The notes below the pieces were generated by a model. It did no database searches. It was not told where the DNA came from and worked only from the letters and a program-made list of their open reading frames with translations. Positions 8,838 through 18,104 of a DNA stretch of 24,255 nt are shown piece by piece; positions within the stretch are counted from its first letter, which is position 1, and every line of letters begins with the position of its first letter. Made by a program: the position numbers and the translations under genes. Origin of the DNA: JACMRI01 sp043778625 (lineage in GTDB: Bacteria > Bacteroidota > Bacteroidia > UBA4408); the NCBI GenBank assembly GCA_043778625.1, contig JAYWFU010000056.1, positions 1-24,255 on the forward strand, written 5' to 3'.

Positions 8838-8883
8838 AGTTAATAGATATAGCTAAAGTAAAGTAAGTAATAAATTTTTAAAC

Positions 8884-8926
8884 CAAAACGTCCCGTTTTA
8901 AATTGTATTTAAAACGGGACGTTTTG
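8884..8926 (-). terminator. Perfect 20-bp-arm inverted repeat, probable terminator of the T9SS cargo gene
   Basis: Arms at 8884-8903 and 8907-8926 are perfectly complementary around a 3-nt loop. The stem has a GC core (ACGTCCCGT) flanked by A/T runs. It starts 34 bp after the stop of the 1580-residue gene and is followed on the minus strand by TTTTGGTTT. Position and form fit an intrinsic terminator. Because the arms are symmetric, it could act on either strand. Confidence 0.75.
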
Positions 8927-8960
8927 AGCGTACTTACGTACTATGTATATTTACTACGCT

Positions 8961-11900
8961 TTATTGCTTAATTACTTTTTTCATTACATACCCAACACTA
9001 TTAGAAATTTCCACGTGGTATAATCCGTTTTCGAGCGCACTTAGGTCGAGTGTTGCGCCTTTGGTAAAATCTTTTGCGTCAATAATGCGTTTCATTAATA
9101 GTTTACCATCAATACTTAATACGTCTATTCTGTACTCCTCTTTAACACCGTTGGTTACTATTATTTTAACTTCGTTTTGTGTAGGGTTAGGGGATATGTC
9201 TACCATGAATAGCTCTTTGCTATTTTTGTTAAAACGAGTTACTACACGTAATTCCGAGTACGAATATTTACCATCAAAATCAACTTGCTTTAAGCGATAA
9301 TAAGTAGTTGGATAATAATTTTTATCCTTAATAGCGTAACGTAGTTCGGCATTGCTATTACCAGCACCTTTTACAGTAGCTATTTTTATAAAGTTTACAG
9401 CATCTTGGCTGGCCTCTACTTCAAAATAATTGTTGTTAGTTTCGGTAGCCGTAATCCATTCAACATTATTGTAGGTTAATTCAGCATTGGCATTAAAATT
9501 AGCCAACTCAATAGGTAATGGCACTACTGCACTTTGTATAGTGGCAAACCGGCTAAAGCCTGTCATATTATTACGACGTACAGCAGTAACAGGGGTGGCT
9601 TGGCATACTCCATCCATAGCCCATGCAGGCGCTACGCTTGGACTCTTGGCAATGGTCCAACCATTACTCGCGGCTGCATTAGCGTAACTACGGTTGTACA
9701 GCGTAGCATTGTAAGTAGCTGGTATTGCCATTATACCATTGAAGCCTCCTAAAAAAGTGGAATCATAAGTATCTACCAACCAGTTGCCGTTATCTAACCA
9801 TTGGTTGTTAAACAATACAGTACATTCAGTTACACCTAACGGAGCAGGCTGTGGGAAAGTCCCTCCCCAATTGTTAAAATTAGCGGCTAACGATACTTTT
9901 CTATTAAGAATAGTACCAATTGCGGTAGTAAAATTAAAGTTAATAAGTTGGTAGCCCTTGCTAGTATTACCTACAGGGAAATCATACGACCCTATGGAAT
10001 TACTGGCTAGCATACGGCGTAACTTACCCTCTACATAACTTGTGATATTACCTGCTGTTACGGCTGTATTAGCTGTATTTTGCACAAAAACATCTTGTGT
10101 AGCAGGTGCGCTAAATGTTATTTTGCCACTAGTAAGCGTTAAGCTACCTGTAGTAGATAATTGCATTTTGCTAAAAGCAGTGTTATTAACTACATTTACG
10201 CTACCTGCAGGGCTTTGATTTATAACTACATTATTCAATATTAAATTACCAGTTCCTTGAGAATAACTTTGTATACCAGTACCATTAAATTCGAGAGTTC
10301 CCGCAGGACCATTAGAGCCTGTAAACGTAACGTTATTAGCGTTGTTGTTAAAATTACCCGCTAGCTTCATGTATTTTTGGTTAATATTTAATATACTACT
10401 ATTATTTATAGTAGTAAAACTTCCTTTTAAATCAATATCTACGTTGGCTTTAACTATACAATTAGGCGGAAGTAAATTATTAGCGTCTTGAATTATTAAG
10501 TTTCCTATGGCATCAGCACCTGTTAAACTACCGTTAAGCCCGTGATTAATATTTTCGTCGTTAAACAAAATAGTACTGGTAGGGTCGCATTGTAATGAGC
10601 CAAAATTATTTAAACTACCGCATATTTTTAATGTAGCACCTGGTGCTAGGCGCAATATAGCTCCAGGGTTTATGGTTAAGTTATTAACAGATACCGTACC
10701 CATTGCCGCCGTAATTAAAGGCTGTATTAATAACGGATCAATAATAGCATCAACACCGCAGGCGGGTAAAACGCAGCCTCCCCAATTATCCACACTGTTC
10801 CAGCTGGTGGTACTGTTACCCCCCGTCCAGTTTACACTAGTAGTAGCAGCACCTAGGGTAAAGTTAGGGGTAGCAGTACCTGTGTACCTAAGGGTGAAAC
10901 CCTGCGTGCTGTTAGCAAAGTTATTAATCATTAGCAAATAACTTTCGCCAGCAGCAACAGCTACCTCAGGCTCAAAAGCGGCATCAAAAGCAGAACCAAA
11001 ATAGGCTGGGGCATTACCTGTGTTAGCTAAGCCTGTAACACCTATTCCTTTATAGTTGCAGCCAACTAAACCAGTAGCGGGTGTACTTGCAATAGTGGCG
11101 CAAGTACTAGTTATAGCGGTAGGGCCAATACCCGAAACTTTCCAAACAACAAAATCGTAATCGGTAGTGCTAGTACCCGAAAAACTAGGGTTACTTTGCC
11201 CTGTAAATGGGTTAACTACTCCGTAATCATTGGGTACAATATCAAATGCTAATGTGCCTGCAGTAGTGATAGGAATGTTGAACCATACGCTACTTTTTTC
11301 GCCAGAAGTAACACAAGTGCCCGTAATGGGTAAATCGCAATAATTACCAAAGGCTTGGTAGCCAGGGTTGGCAACTGAGGTAGTATCATCACACAAATCT
11401 TTAGCCGCTCCACAATCTGACCCTTTAATTAACGGCCAAGGCACACTGGTAGTTTGTACCGCAATTGAAAAATCACCTACTTGGTCTTGATAGCCGTCTA
11501 CCATAATGTAATAGGTGGTACCTACAGTAAGTCCTGTTAAATCTAACGAGGAATTTTTTGGGCTTCCTTTAGAACATATGGTTATATCATCGTTAGCCCC
11601 TACGTTTACCAAACCAGTACCGCATGTACCACTGTGTACTGATATCATTGTATTACGCAACGAACCTAACGTGGTACGGATACTTGTTGCGCTATTAGTG
11701 GGCACAAATTTGTACCATAAACTGTTATAAACACCCTCACTACCCGAAAGTGTGGGGTGCACGGGAGGTTCGTTAGTGCCTCTGCCATCAGTAGCACAGG
11801 TATTATCACCAAAGGACGTTCCTCCAATGGCAATAGTAGGTGCACCACACGGATTGTCGTTAGACGGACTACCCGTTACACAAGGAGAGCTAATACAGAG

Positions 11901-13703
11901 TTGAAAAGTACCTGCTGCCGCATTACCATTGGGCATAATACGAATATAAATAGTTTCGCCCGCTACCAAACTACCTGAGGAAATGCTTGGCATTAATCCG
12001 TTAGCACTGGCATCATTATCACACGATATTAAATTAAGTGTTCCTCCACAACCTGTTGAGCTACGATAAATAGCCATAAAGGCGTCAGTCATTGTTCCTT
12101 CTTTAGTATCAAAAGTATATACGAGGCCAGAGGTAGGTACTACGAATTTAAACCATACATCTTGCCCATTATAGTCGCCACACGATGCTGTAGGTGGCGG
12201 ATTACTTGAGCTACACGCTCCTGTTAAATCATATATATTAAAATTACATCCTGGATTAGCAAAAACAGATGTTCCGCCACAAGCATCATCATTAGGCACG
12301 CCTAATGTACTAGGCGCTGTAATGGTTAAATCATACGGGTTGCAACCTGATAAGCCATCAACAACCAAATAATAAGTACTACCTGCTACTACGTTGGCAC
12401 AACCAATGCTCTTAGTACCCGATACTGATTGATTATACCCAATACACGACCCTGAAAACGGGCAATTTTGAAACAATGTTAAACTAGTATTGGTACCACT
12501 TGAGGTTAAATTAATGGCTACGCTACCCGTTACGGTTGGAGTAAAGCTATACACCACATCTTCGCCATCAAAAAAAGCACTATTACCACAAGATACTGTG
12601 CTACCCACAAGTACATTATTAATCATACCACAAGTGGTTGCCCCTGTTACTGAGTAAGGTAATGACGAAATTGTAGTGTAGTCAGCACCTAAGTCAGCGG
12701 GACACACGGGAGGAGTAGTAACACAAATAGTAAACGCACCCTTATCTTGCTTTGTAGCCGAAAAAGAATACACTCTAACATAATAGGTAGTACCAACAGT
12801 TAATCCCGTTGCCGAAACTGTACCTGCATTAGCGCTACTTATAGAAGTTAGTGCGCCGCACGTTCCGCTAAATACTTGTATTACTGGGTTTATAGTTGTG
12901 CTGCCCACATTAATTGTGTGTATAGAAGCTGTGGATACAAATGAATACCATAAATCATCATCGGCTGTGCCCACTGGAGCTGTTATGCCTGAGTTACTGG
13001 CACAAAACACATCGCCAGCAGTTGTACTACATGTACCAAAAGCACCCACAGGTAACATTATTGCACCTGCACAATTATCATTAGCGGGGCCAGTAGTATT
13101 GTAATATAATTCCACGTCATCTATCGCAATAGCAGGAGTTGTACCTATGTTATTATTATCATTTTCCCAATAAAAATGTACTTTTTGTGCAGTACCATAT
13201 AACGATGCTGGAATTGGTATTATAGCTTGCACCCATGTACCTTGCATACTGTACTCCGTTGCACCTATTTGTGTAGAACTACCCGGAGGAACGCTTCCTC
13301 CAGCAGGTGTACCAGTAGTTAAGTACACTTTCATAAAATCTTTACCTAGCTCGCCCATTCCCTTGTACCAAAACGAAAGGTACGCACAATTAGCTGATGT
13401 TGGTATAGTGTAGGTTACAGCAGTAAACAAATGGCTTTTTTGATTACTACTTTTATCATAAAGATTATTAAGTGCGGGCATCCCACCTACTAGACGGATA
13501 TATGCACCTTTTGTTCCGCCTAATTTTTCGGCGGTAGCTATTTCCCATGCACTTTTTGAACTGCTTACAGGCGTCCAGGTGGATGTTGCTACTGCAGCTT
13601 CAAAATTACCGTTACCTGTACCGCCTTGTATTAAGTAAGTTTGAGCATGCGTATTAACAATACTTGCTAGTACTACACACATAAATAGTAGTTGTTTTTT
13701 CAT
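8961..13703 (-). CDS. Giant multidomain T9SS-secreted surface protein
   Basis: This 1580-residue exported protein starts at an ATG followed by signal peptide MKKQLLFMCVVLASIVNTHA. Residues about 23-205 look like a jelly-roll (MAM/lectin-like) domain (GGTGNGNFEAAV start, AIAIDDVELYY end). Four or five repeated Cys-containing beta domains follow (about 206-950). Each has an NDNCAGA-like start, a WYSF or WFKF strand and a VGTTYYVRV-like or YYLVVDG strand, resembling bacterial pre-peptidase (PPC) domains. Residues about 955-1250 begin NWTGGNSTTSWNSVDNW and continue as a repetitive beta region typical of Bacteroidota adhesins. A fibronectin-like module (about 1440-1500) precedes a type A T9SS sorting domain (ISPNPTQNEV to MKKVIKQ). 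No catalytic domain is recognised, so an adhesin or matrix role is inference. The small secreted gene ends 14 bp upstream and is probably cotranscribed. Confidence 0.85.
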   Translation of the reverse strand: MKKQLLFMCVVLASIVNTHAQTYLIQGGTGNGNFEAAVATSTWTPVSSSKSAWEIATAEKLGGTKGAYIRLVGGMPALNNLYDKSSNQKSHLFTAVTYTIPTSANCAYLSFWYKGMGELGKDFMKVYLTTGTPAGGSVPPGSSTQIGATEYSMQGTWVQAIIPIPASLYGTAQKVHFYWENDNNNIGTTPAIAIDDVELYYNTTGPANDNCAGAIMLPVGAFGTCSTTAGDVFCASNSGITAPVGTADDDLWYSFVSTASIHTINVGSTTINPVIQVFSGTCGALTSISSANAGTVSATGLTVGTTYYVRVYSFSATKQDKGAFTICVTTPPVCPADLGADYTTISSLPYSVTGATTCGMINNVLVGSTVSCGNSAFFDGEDVVYSFTPTVTGSVAINLTSSGTNTSLTLFQNCPFSGSCIGYNQSVSGTKSIGCANVVAGSTYYLVVDGLSGCNPYDLTITAPSTLGVPNDDACGGTSVFANPGCNFNIYDLTGACSSSNPPPTASCGDYNGQDVWFKFVVPTSGLVYTFDTKEGTMTDAFMAIYRSSTGCGGTLNLISCDNDASANGLMPSISSGSLVAGETIYIRIMPNGNAAAGTFQLCISSPCVTGSPSNDNPCGAPTIAIGGTSFGDNTCATDGRGTNEPPVHPTLSGSEGVYNSLWYKFVPTNSATSIRTTLGSLRNTMISVHSGTCGTGLVNVGANDDITICSKGSPKNSSLDLTGLTVGTTYYIMVDGYQDQVGDFSIAVQTTSVPWPLIKGSDCGAAKDLCDDTTSVANPGYQAFGNYCDLPITGTCVTSGEKSSVWFNIPITTAGTLAFDIVPNDYGVVNPFTGQSNPSFSGTSTTDYDFVVWKVSGIGPTAITSTCATIASTPATGLVGCNYKGIGVTGLANTGNAPAYFGSAFDAAFEPEVAVAAGESYLLMINNFANSTQGFTLRYTGTATPNFTLGAATTSVNWTGGNSTTSWNSVDNWGGCVLPACGVDAIIDPLLIQPLITAAMGTVSVNNLTINPGAILRLAPGATLKICGSLNNFGSLQCDPTSTILFNDENINHGLNGSLTGADAIGNLIIQDANNLLPPNCIVKANVDIDLKGSFTTINNSSILNINQKYMKLAGNFNNNANNVTFTGSNGPAGTLEFNGTGIQSYSQGTGNLILNNVVINQSPAGSVNVVNNTAFSKMQLSTTGSLTLTSGKITFSAPATQDVFVQNTANTAVTAGNITSYVEGKLRRMLASNSIGSYDFPVGNTSKGYQLINFNFTTAIGTILNRKVSLAANFNNWGGTFPQPAPLGVTECTVLFNNQWLDNGNWLVDTYDSTFLGGFNGIMAIPATYNATLYNRSYANAAASNGWTIAKSPSVAPAWAMDGVCQATPVTAVRRNNMTGFSRFATIQSAVVPLPIELANFNANAELTYNNVEWITATETNNNYFEVEASQDAVNFIKIATVKGAGNSNAELRYAIKDKNYYPTTYYRLKQVDFDGKYSYSELRVVTRFNKNSKELFMVDISPNPTQNEVKIIVTNGVKEEYRIDVLSIDGKLLMKRIIDAKDFTKGATLDLSALENGLYHVEISNSVGYVMKKVIKQ

Positions 13704-13717
13704 GATTTCTAGTGTAT

Positions 13718-14140
13718 TTATTTTTTAACTATGTTGTTTTCAAATGGTTTATTATTTACATCTAATTGTATTACTAAGCCAGTAGTAGTATAATACTCCC
13801 CAAATATATTTTTACTTTTTAAGTACTGTAACAAATCGGTAGGGTGTAAATTAGGTTGTAAAGTAATTATATATTCTCTCTTGTTTTTTGTGGTATTAAC
13901 ACTCACTATTCTACCATATATTTCGCTCAGTTGTTTTATTAAGAAACATTCCTGTGAGTTTTGCTCTGGTGCATATAATTTAAATAAGTATTCGTGGCCT
14001 AACTGTGTAGTAGGCAGGTGGTTGTTAAATTCGTTAACGCAAGTTTCGCTTGCGTTATATAGGGTAGTTGTTGCTCTGGTTTGCGCTACTAATTGTGTGT
14101 GTGCAATTAAGGCAACTAATAATGGAATAATTGTTTTCAT
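13718..14140 (-). CDS. Small secreted protein of unknown function upstream of the T9SS cargo gene
   Basis: This 140-residue protein starts at an ATG with a signal peptide (MKTIIPLLVALIAHTQLVAQ), leaving about 120 residues. Two cysteines (34 and 65) could form a disulfide in the periplasm or outside. The second half alternates predicted strands and a helix (GRIVSVNT, REYIITLQP, TDLLQYLKSK, GLVIQLDV), suggesting a small alpha/beta domain. I recognise no family; it is not a PorP/SprF-type barrel and lacks a T9SS sorting domain. The 14-bp gap to the 1580-residue cargo gene and the good promoter in front make it the first gene of a two-gene unit, so a helper or co-secreted role for the large protein is a reasonable guess. 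Confidence 0.8.
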   Translation of the reverse strand: MKTIIPLLVALIAHTQLVAQTRATTTLYNASETCVNEFNNHLPTTQLGHEYLFKLYAPEQNSQECFLIKQLSEIYGRIVSVNTTKNKREYIITLQPNLHPTDLLQYLKSKNIFGEYYTTTGLVIQLDVNNKPFENNIVKK

Positions 14141-14167
14141 AGCTACTAGTTTTATTTAAATAATATA

Positions 14168-14202
14168 CGAATATAAGCAATTAAAAAATTATTCGCTACA
14201 AA
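14168..14202 (-). promoter_or_regulatory. Promoter for the small secreted protein / T9SS cargo pair
   Basis: On the minus strand TATATTCG (14168-14175) fits the Bacteroidota -7 box TAnnTTTG with one change. TTTG (14199-14202) sits at the -33 position, 23 nt upstream. The ATG follows about 27 nt after the -7 box. The rest of the 127-bp spacer is AT-rich, with no other signal seen. Confidence 0.5.
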
Positions 14203-14267
14203 AAAATAAACTAATTTATACCATGTGTTATTTTATACCGACAAGCTGTTTGTTTGAACGGCTAAAT

Positions 14268-15941
14268 TTAAAACAGCACATTAAAACCAATGTGTAGCTT
14301 GCCTGTACGGAGGTCGAAGCTATTGTTGTTTTGTTTACCAAGCGCGTATATTAGTGTGAAAATACCTGTTTTAGTATCTATATTAAGCCCTATACCTGTG
14401 GCTTGTAACAATTGATGGAGCAAGAGTCCGTTATTGTTTTTATAAGCAAGGGTACTCTTATTTTCGAGGTAGGCAATGTCGTATAGTGCAAATAAATTGG
14501 CGTTTTTGCCAAGTATATAACGTAGTTCGGTAGTAGATTGTAAAATACTACTGCTAAAAATTGATTCATCGTTAAAACCTCGCATCGATTTTACGCCTCC
14601 AGTTCTAAACAATTCGTGGGCATAAATACTATCAGAAAAAATTGTGTTTGCAATTATTTTTTGATGTAATACCCATTTTTTAATTATTGGAACATACGTA
14701 CTTATGTTAGCATCTAGTTGCGAAAAATTATTTTTGCTTTTCGCTAATTTACGTAATCCCGAAGCTACACTAACCTCCGCAACTACTCCCTTTATTGGGT
14801 TGAGAGCATAGTTGGTTTCATCTACCGCAAATTTTAATCCGTATAAATTAGTTTGTGTATTGGGCAAATACTGTTCGCTTATTGTGGTTTTGGTTAAGCT
14901 ATTATTGCTTTTGCGTTGGTAGTAAAGTTGCACGTAGTTAGTGTACGTAAAACGGTAAGTGCCACCTACACCATATTGCGTGTTTAAAAACGTACTATCG
15001 CGCTTATATATTTGTAAGTTAGCGTTTGCTCCTAGAGGCGAGCCTGCAATATGTGGCACCATAGCCTGGGTAGTTAGCTCCTGCACTTGTGGCTGGTTAC
15101 GTTTCCAGCGTACTATAAATTGTTCAGCGTATTTTAAGGCGTTATTTAATTTGAAATTTGCGTAGCCTGTAAATAGTATTTTACCGGTATTATTATCAGG
15201 TAAAAACCCTATTAATGCTTCAGCTTCATTATTTTTAACGGGTTGCACATTCAGTTTTAATAATGAAACGGTAGGCGAAATAAACTCCACTACAGGGGCG
15301 TTTTTTAGTTGAATAAAACCTAATTTATTAATTCGTTTTTCAATGTCATTTATTGCACTTTGGTTATAAGTATTACCCTTGCGCAGGTTTAAAATATGAG
15401 TTAGTAAATTATAATTAATACTATTAATTGGAGTAATTAATAAGGAGTCAATATGGTTTTTAGCCCCCTTATTAATTACTAAACTAGTGGTAAGCGTATC
15501 GTTATTAAGTATACTATTTTGTAGTTGAATAGTAGCAAACGGATAGCCACTATTGTCATAGCTAGAAAGTTGTAACTGTATAAATGTGTTACAATCTTTC
15601 CACGAAAAAAAACGTACTTTACTATCGTTATTAGTAGAGTCGACAACAGCTATTACACGTACCGTTAAATTGTTGTAAAGCCCTATTTGTAAGGTGTTAG
15701 CAGTACTATCAAAATTAACGGTGGCTACATAATAACTATTTTTTTGTAACGTAATATTCGTAGTGTTTTGCCAATCGGTTACTGTTAAGCGTTGTTTGAT
15801 TGCTGGCGTAATTAAATCAGTACGTAAGCTATCGTTTAGTCTAACTACGTAGGTAATGGATGTGTTTTGCGCACACAACACAGTACTAAAAAGCAGGGCG
15901 CTTAAAAACAATAGTGTTACTTTGAGCACACCGTTAAGCAT
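14268..15941 (-). CDS. Short Omp85 (BamA/TamA-like) outer-membrane protein
   Basis: This 557-residue protein has a signal peptide (residues 1-24, ending VLCAQ). The N-terminal half carries POTRA-like segments: SGYPFATIQL, then about 155-235 with NLRKGNTYNQSAINDIEKRI, the usual small domain in front of Omp85 barrels. The second half (about 245-557) alternates in amphipathic strands. It contains FRTGGVKSMRGFNDESIF, with the RGF motif near residue 454 that marks the Omp85 loop 6, and ends in a terminal Phe (GFNVLF) as expected for barrel insertion by the BAM complex. It is shorter than BamA (about 800 residues) and has about one or two POTRA domains, so it is more like a TamA, FhaC or patatin-associated type. 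Its ATG overlaps the aminotransferase stop by 8 bp, implying translational coupling. Its function is unknown. Confidence 0.82.
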   Translation of the reverse strand: MLNGVLKVTLLFLSALLFSTVLCAQNTSITYVVRLNDSLRTDLITPAIKQRLTVTDWQNTTNITLQKNSYYVATVNFDSTANTLQIGLYNNLTVRVIAVVDSTNNDSKVRFFSWKDCNTFIQLQLSSYDNSGYPFATIQLQNSILNNDTLTTSLVINKGAKNHIDSLLITPINSINYNLLTHILNLRKGNTYNQSAINDIEKRINKLGFIQLKNAPVVEFISPTVSLLKLNVQPVKNNEAEALIGFLPDNNTGKILFTGYANFKLNNALKYAEQFIVRWKRNQPQVQELTTQAMVPHIAGSPLGANANLQIYKRDSTFLNTQYGVGGTYRFTYTNYVQLYYQRKSNNSLTKTTISEQYLPNTQTNLYGLKFAVDETNYALNPIKGVVAEVSVASGLRKLAKSKNNFSQLDANISTYVPIIKKWVLHQKIIANTIFSDSIYAHELFRTGGVKSMRGFNDESIFSSSILQSTTELRYILGKNANLFALYDIAYLENKSTLAYKNNNGLLLHQLLQATGIGLNIDTKTGIFTLIYALGKQNNNSFDLRTGKLHIGFNVLF

Positions 15942-17127
15942 ACACCTTATTGAGTGCAGTAATTATTTTAGCGCAGGCATCAATTATTTGTTCGTCAGTA
16001 ATTATCAGTGGTGGCGCCATACGTACACTATCGGTATTAAATAAAAACCACTCTACAATTACACCTTGTTGCATACAAGCATCAGCTGCTTTTAGCACAT
16101 TATCAAAATTATCCAATTGCATGGCCATCATAAATCCTGCGGTGCGTAGGCTTTTAATAGCAGGGTGTTGCAGGTGGGTATGAAACAATGTTGTTTTGCG
16201 TGCTACATCACTATAATAACGTTCAGTTTGCAGTACGTGTAAGTTAGCTAATGCGGCAGCGCACGTTACGGGATGCCCACCAAATGTGGTAATGTGCCCA
16301 AGTATTGGGTTGTGGCTTAGGGTTTCCATTATTTTTTTATCGGCTACAAAAGCGCCAATAGGCATACCTCCACCCATTGCTTTGGCTAAGCACAAAATAT
16401 CGGGTACAATAGCGTGTTGTTCAAATGCAAATAAAGTTCCGGTGCGCCCAAAACCTGTTTGAATTTCGTCGGCTACGTAAAGCGCTCCTACTAACTCACA
16501 TTGTTTTTTTACAGCGGCTAAATATCCTTGTATTGGGGCAATAACGCCCGCTTCGCCTTGCACGGTTTCAATAACAACGGCTGCGGTAAAGCAAGATATT
16601 TTTTGTATATCGTCAAAATTATTGTAGCGTAATAGTTTTGTATTGGGTAATAGTGGGCGATATGCATTTTTATATTCTTCGCTACCCATAATACTTAATG
16701 CACCGTGAGTTGAGCCATGGTAGGCGTTTTCAAAACTTATAATTTCGGTACGAGTAGTGTAGCGCTTGGCTAGTTTAATTGCGCCTTCAATAGCCTCGGC
16801 CCCGCTATTTACAAAGTAGCAATTGTTTAATGTTGGAGGCAAGGCTTCTGTTAATGCTTTGGCTAATTGTACTTGTGGCGAATATATATACTCGCCATAC
16901 ACAGTAAGATGCATGTATTGTGCCACTTGCTCTTGCACTGCCTTAACCACTGCAGGGTGGCAATGCCCAATGTTGCTTACGCCTATGCCGCTTATTAAAT
17001 CATAGTGAGGTTTGTTGTCGTTATCATATATAAACACTCCTGAGGCTCGCTTTACTTCCAAACCAATAGGAGCTGGCGTGGTTAATGCCACGTGTTGCAT
17101 AAATAGTGCGCGTTGTGATTGGTGCAT
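15934..17127 (-). CDS. Class III PLP-dependent aminotransferase (ornithine/acetylornithine type)
   Basis: This 397-residue cytoplasmic enzyme has clear class III transaminase motifs. They are SGIGVSNIGHCHPAVVKAV (46-64), NSGAEAIEGAIKLAKRY (107-123, phosphate binding), FENAYHGSTHG (132-142), ETVQGEAGV (187-195), ADEIQTGFGRTG (219-230, with the pyridine-binding Asp220) and LAKAMGGGMPIGAF (247-260, with the Schiff-base Lys249). TTFGGHPVTCAAA at about 280-292 is also conserved. The family moves amino groups between omega-amino acids such as acetylornithine, ornithine, lysine or GABA and a keto acid. I cannot name the substrate, and no arginine-pathway genes are adjacent. It lies 23 bp after the carboxypeptidase-regulatory-like gene and overlaps the Omp85 gene by 8 bp, so all three probably share a transcript. 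Confidence 0.93.
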   Translation of the reverse strand: MHQSQRALFMQHVALTTPAPIGLEVKRASGVFIYDNDNKPHYDLISGIGVSNIGHCHPAVVKAVQEQVAQYMHLTVYGEYIYSPQVQLAKALTEALPPTLNNCYFVNSGAEAIEGAIKLAKRYTTRTEIISFENAYHGSTHGALSIMGSEEYKNAYRPLLPNTKLLRYNNFDDIQKISCFTAAVVIETVQGEAGVIAPIQGYLAAVKKQCELVGALYVADEIQTGFGRTGTLFAFEQHAIVPDILCLAKAMGGGMPIGAFVADKKIMETLSHNPILGHITTFGGHPVTCAAALANLHVLQTERYYSDVARKTTLFHTHLQHPAIKSLRTAGFMMAMQLDNFDNVLKAADACMQQGVIVEWFLFNTDSVRMAPPLIITDEQIIDACAKIITALNKVYA

Positions 17128-17150
17128 TGTTCGTGTTAAAAAACAAAAAA

Positions 17151-17996
17151 TTATTTGCGGTATTTATTTCCTATAAACCAAAAACACAAACTGTATGGTT
17201 TCACTTTTTCCCACGCCCCCATACTAATTGCTTTTTTGTGTACTGAGCCTTTTGTATCGGGCTTTGCTGAGAAGATAAATTCGGCTTCTTTTTCTTTTGC
17301 GCCGTAAGTGTGAACTAACTCGATGGTGCAAATAAAATTATCAGTTACTTCAATATAATCGTCCGCTATATCTACCCGCACTAAACCAGTATCACGCTTA
17401 GCGATATTAAATAAAATGTTTTTAGTGTTAATTTTTTCAAACGGACGCTCGTTTTTCACACTATAGAAATTAAGTCTAAAGCGTAAGGAATCAAACGGAA
17501 CTTTAAGTACATTGAAACTAAAATCGTTAATGCGCACTCGGCCTTTATTTTTTATTAACGTACCACATTCTAAACCCAGCGCTGATGCTTTAAACATTCC
17601 TTTAACCCTTAATCCATCAGGTTGTTGTCCAAGTTGTACTTCATCAGTAGCTAATACATTAACTTCGTTGAGGCTAATTACATTTTCTTGCAGTTCAATT
17701 TTCAGTTTACTAAACTCACCTTCAATTTTATAAATATCAAGGGTTGAACTTTTATATCCAATTCGTGAAATAGTAATAGTGCTCGCACGTAGGTTTTCGG
17801 GTATTGTTAATTCAAACTTACCATCTTCGTTACACACGGTACCCACACCTTGATTAGCAATGCCGAGATTAACATACTCTACTGGTTTTTTTGTTTTTTT
17901 GTCGATAATTACACCCGCTATTTTTACTTGTGCTAACAATGCGTTACTACAAACAGTAAATACAACTAAAAAAAATATTGTTTTAAAAAACATCAA
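17151..17996 (-). CDS. Secreted protein with carboxypeptidase-regulatory-like domain
   Basis: This 281-residue protein has a signal peptide (MMFFKTIFFLVVFTVCSNA, then LLAQ). Residues about 25-115 match the CarboxypepD_reg-like beta-sandwich that is frequent in Bacteroidota: VIIDKKTKKPVEYVNLGI, GTVCNEDGKFELTIP, ISRIGYKSSTL, ending ISLNEVNVLA. In SusC-type receptors this domain precedes a TonB plug and barrel, but here the protein ends after another 165 residues, with no barrel. The second part (about 125-281) is beta-rich with conserved-looking FSFNVLKVPFDSLRFRLNFY and is of unknown function. The start could be either Met1 or Met2. It is first in a run with the aminotransferase and Omp85 genes. 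No convincing promoter lies in the short space after the tRNA terminator. Confidence 0.8.
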   Translation of the reverse strand: MMFFKTIFFLVVFTVCSNALLAQVKIAGVIIDKKTKKPVEYVNLGIANQGVGTVCNEDGKFELTIPENLRASTITISRIGYKSSTLDIYKIEGEFSKLKIELQENVISLNEVNVLATDEVQLGQQPDGLRVKGMFKASALGLECGTLIKNKGRVRINDFSFNVLKVPFDSLRFRLNFYSVKNERPFEKINTKNILFNIAKRDTGLVRVDIADDYIEVTDNFICTIELVHTYGAKEKEAEFIFSAKPDTKGSVHKKAISMGAWEKVKPYSLCFWFIGNKYRK

Positions 17997-18037
17997 GTTA
18001 AATTAACTATTTTATTAATTAGATTATAAAGTTATGC

Positions 18038-18073
18038 AAAAAAAATAAGTCAAGCATTACACTTGACTTATTT
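18038..18073 (-). terminator. Intrinsic terminator of the tRNA-Gln gene
   Basis: On the minus strand a 12-bp perfect stem (arms 18062-18073 and 18043-18054, 7-nt loop) is followed by a run of five further T residues. It begins about 32 bp after the tRNA 3' end. The tract orientation fits termination on the minus strand only. Confidence 0.85.
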
Positions 18074-18104
18074 AAAAAAAAACGGCCATAAAAACCTTTA
18101 AAAG

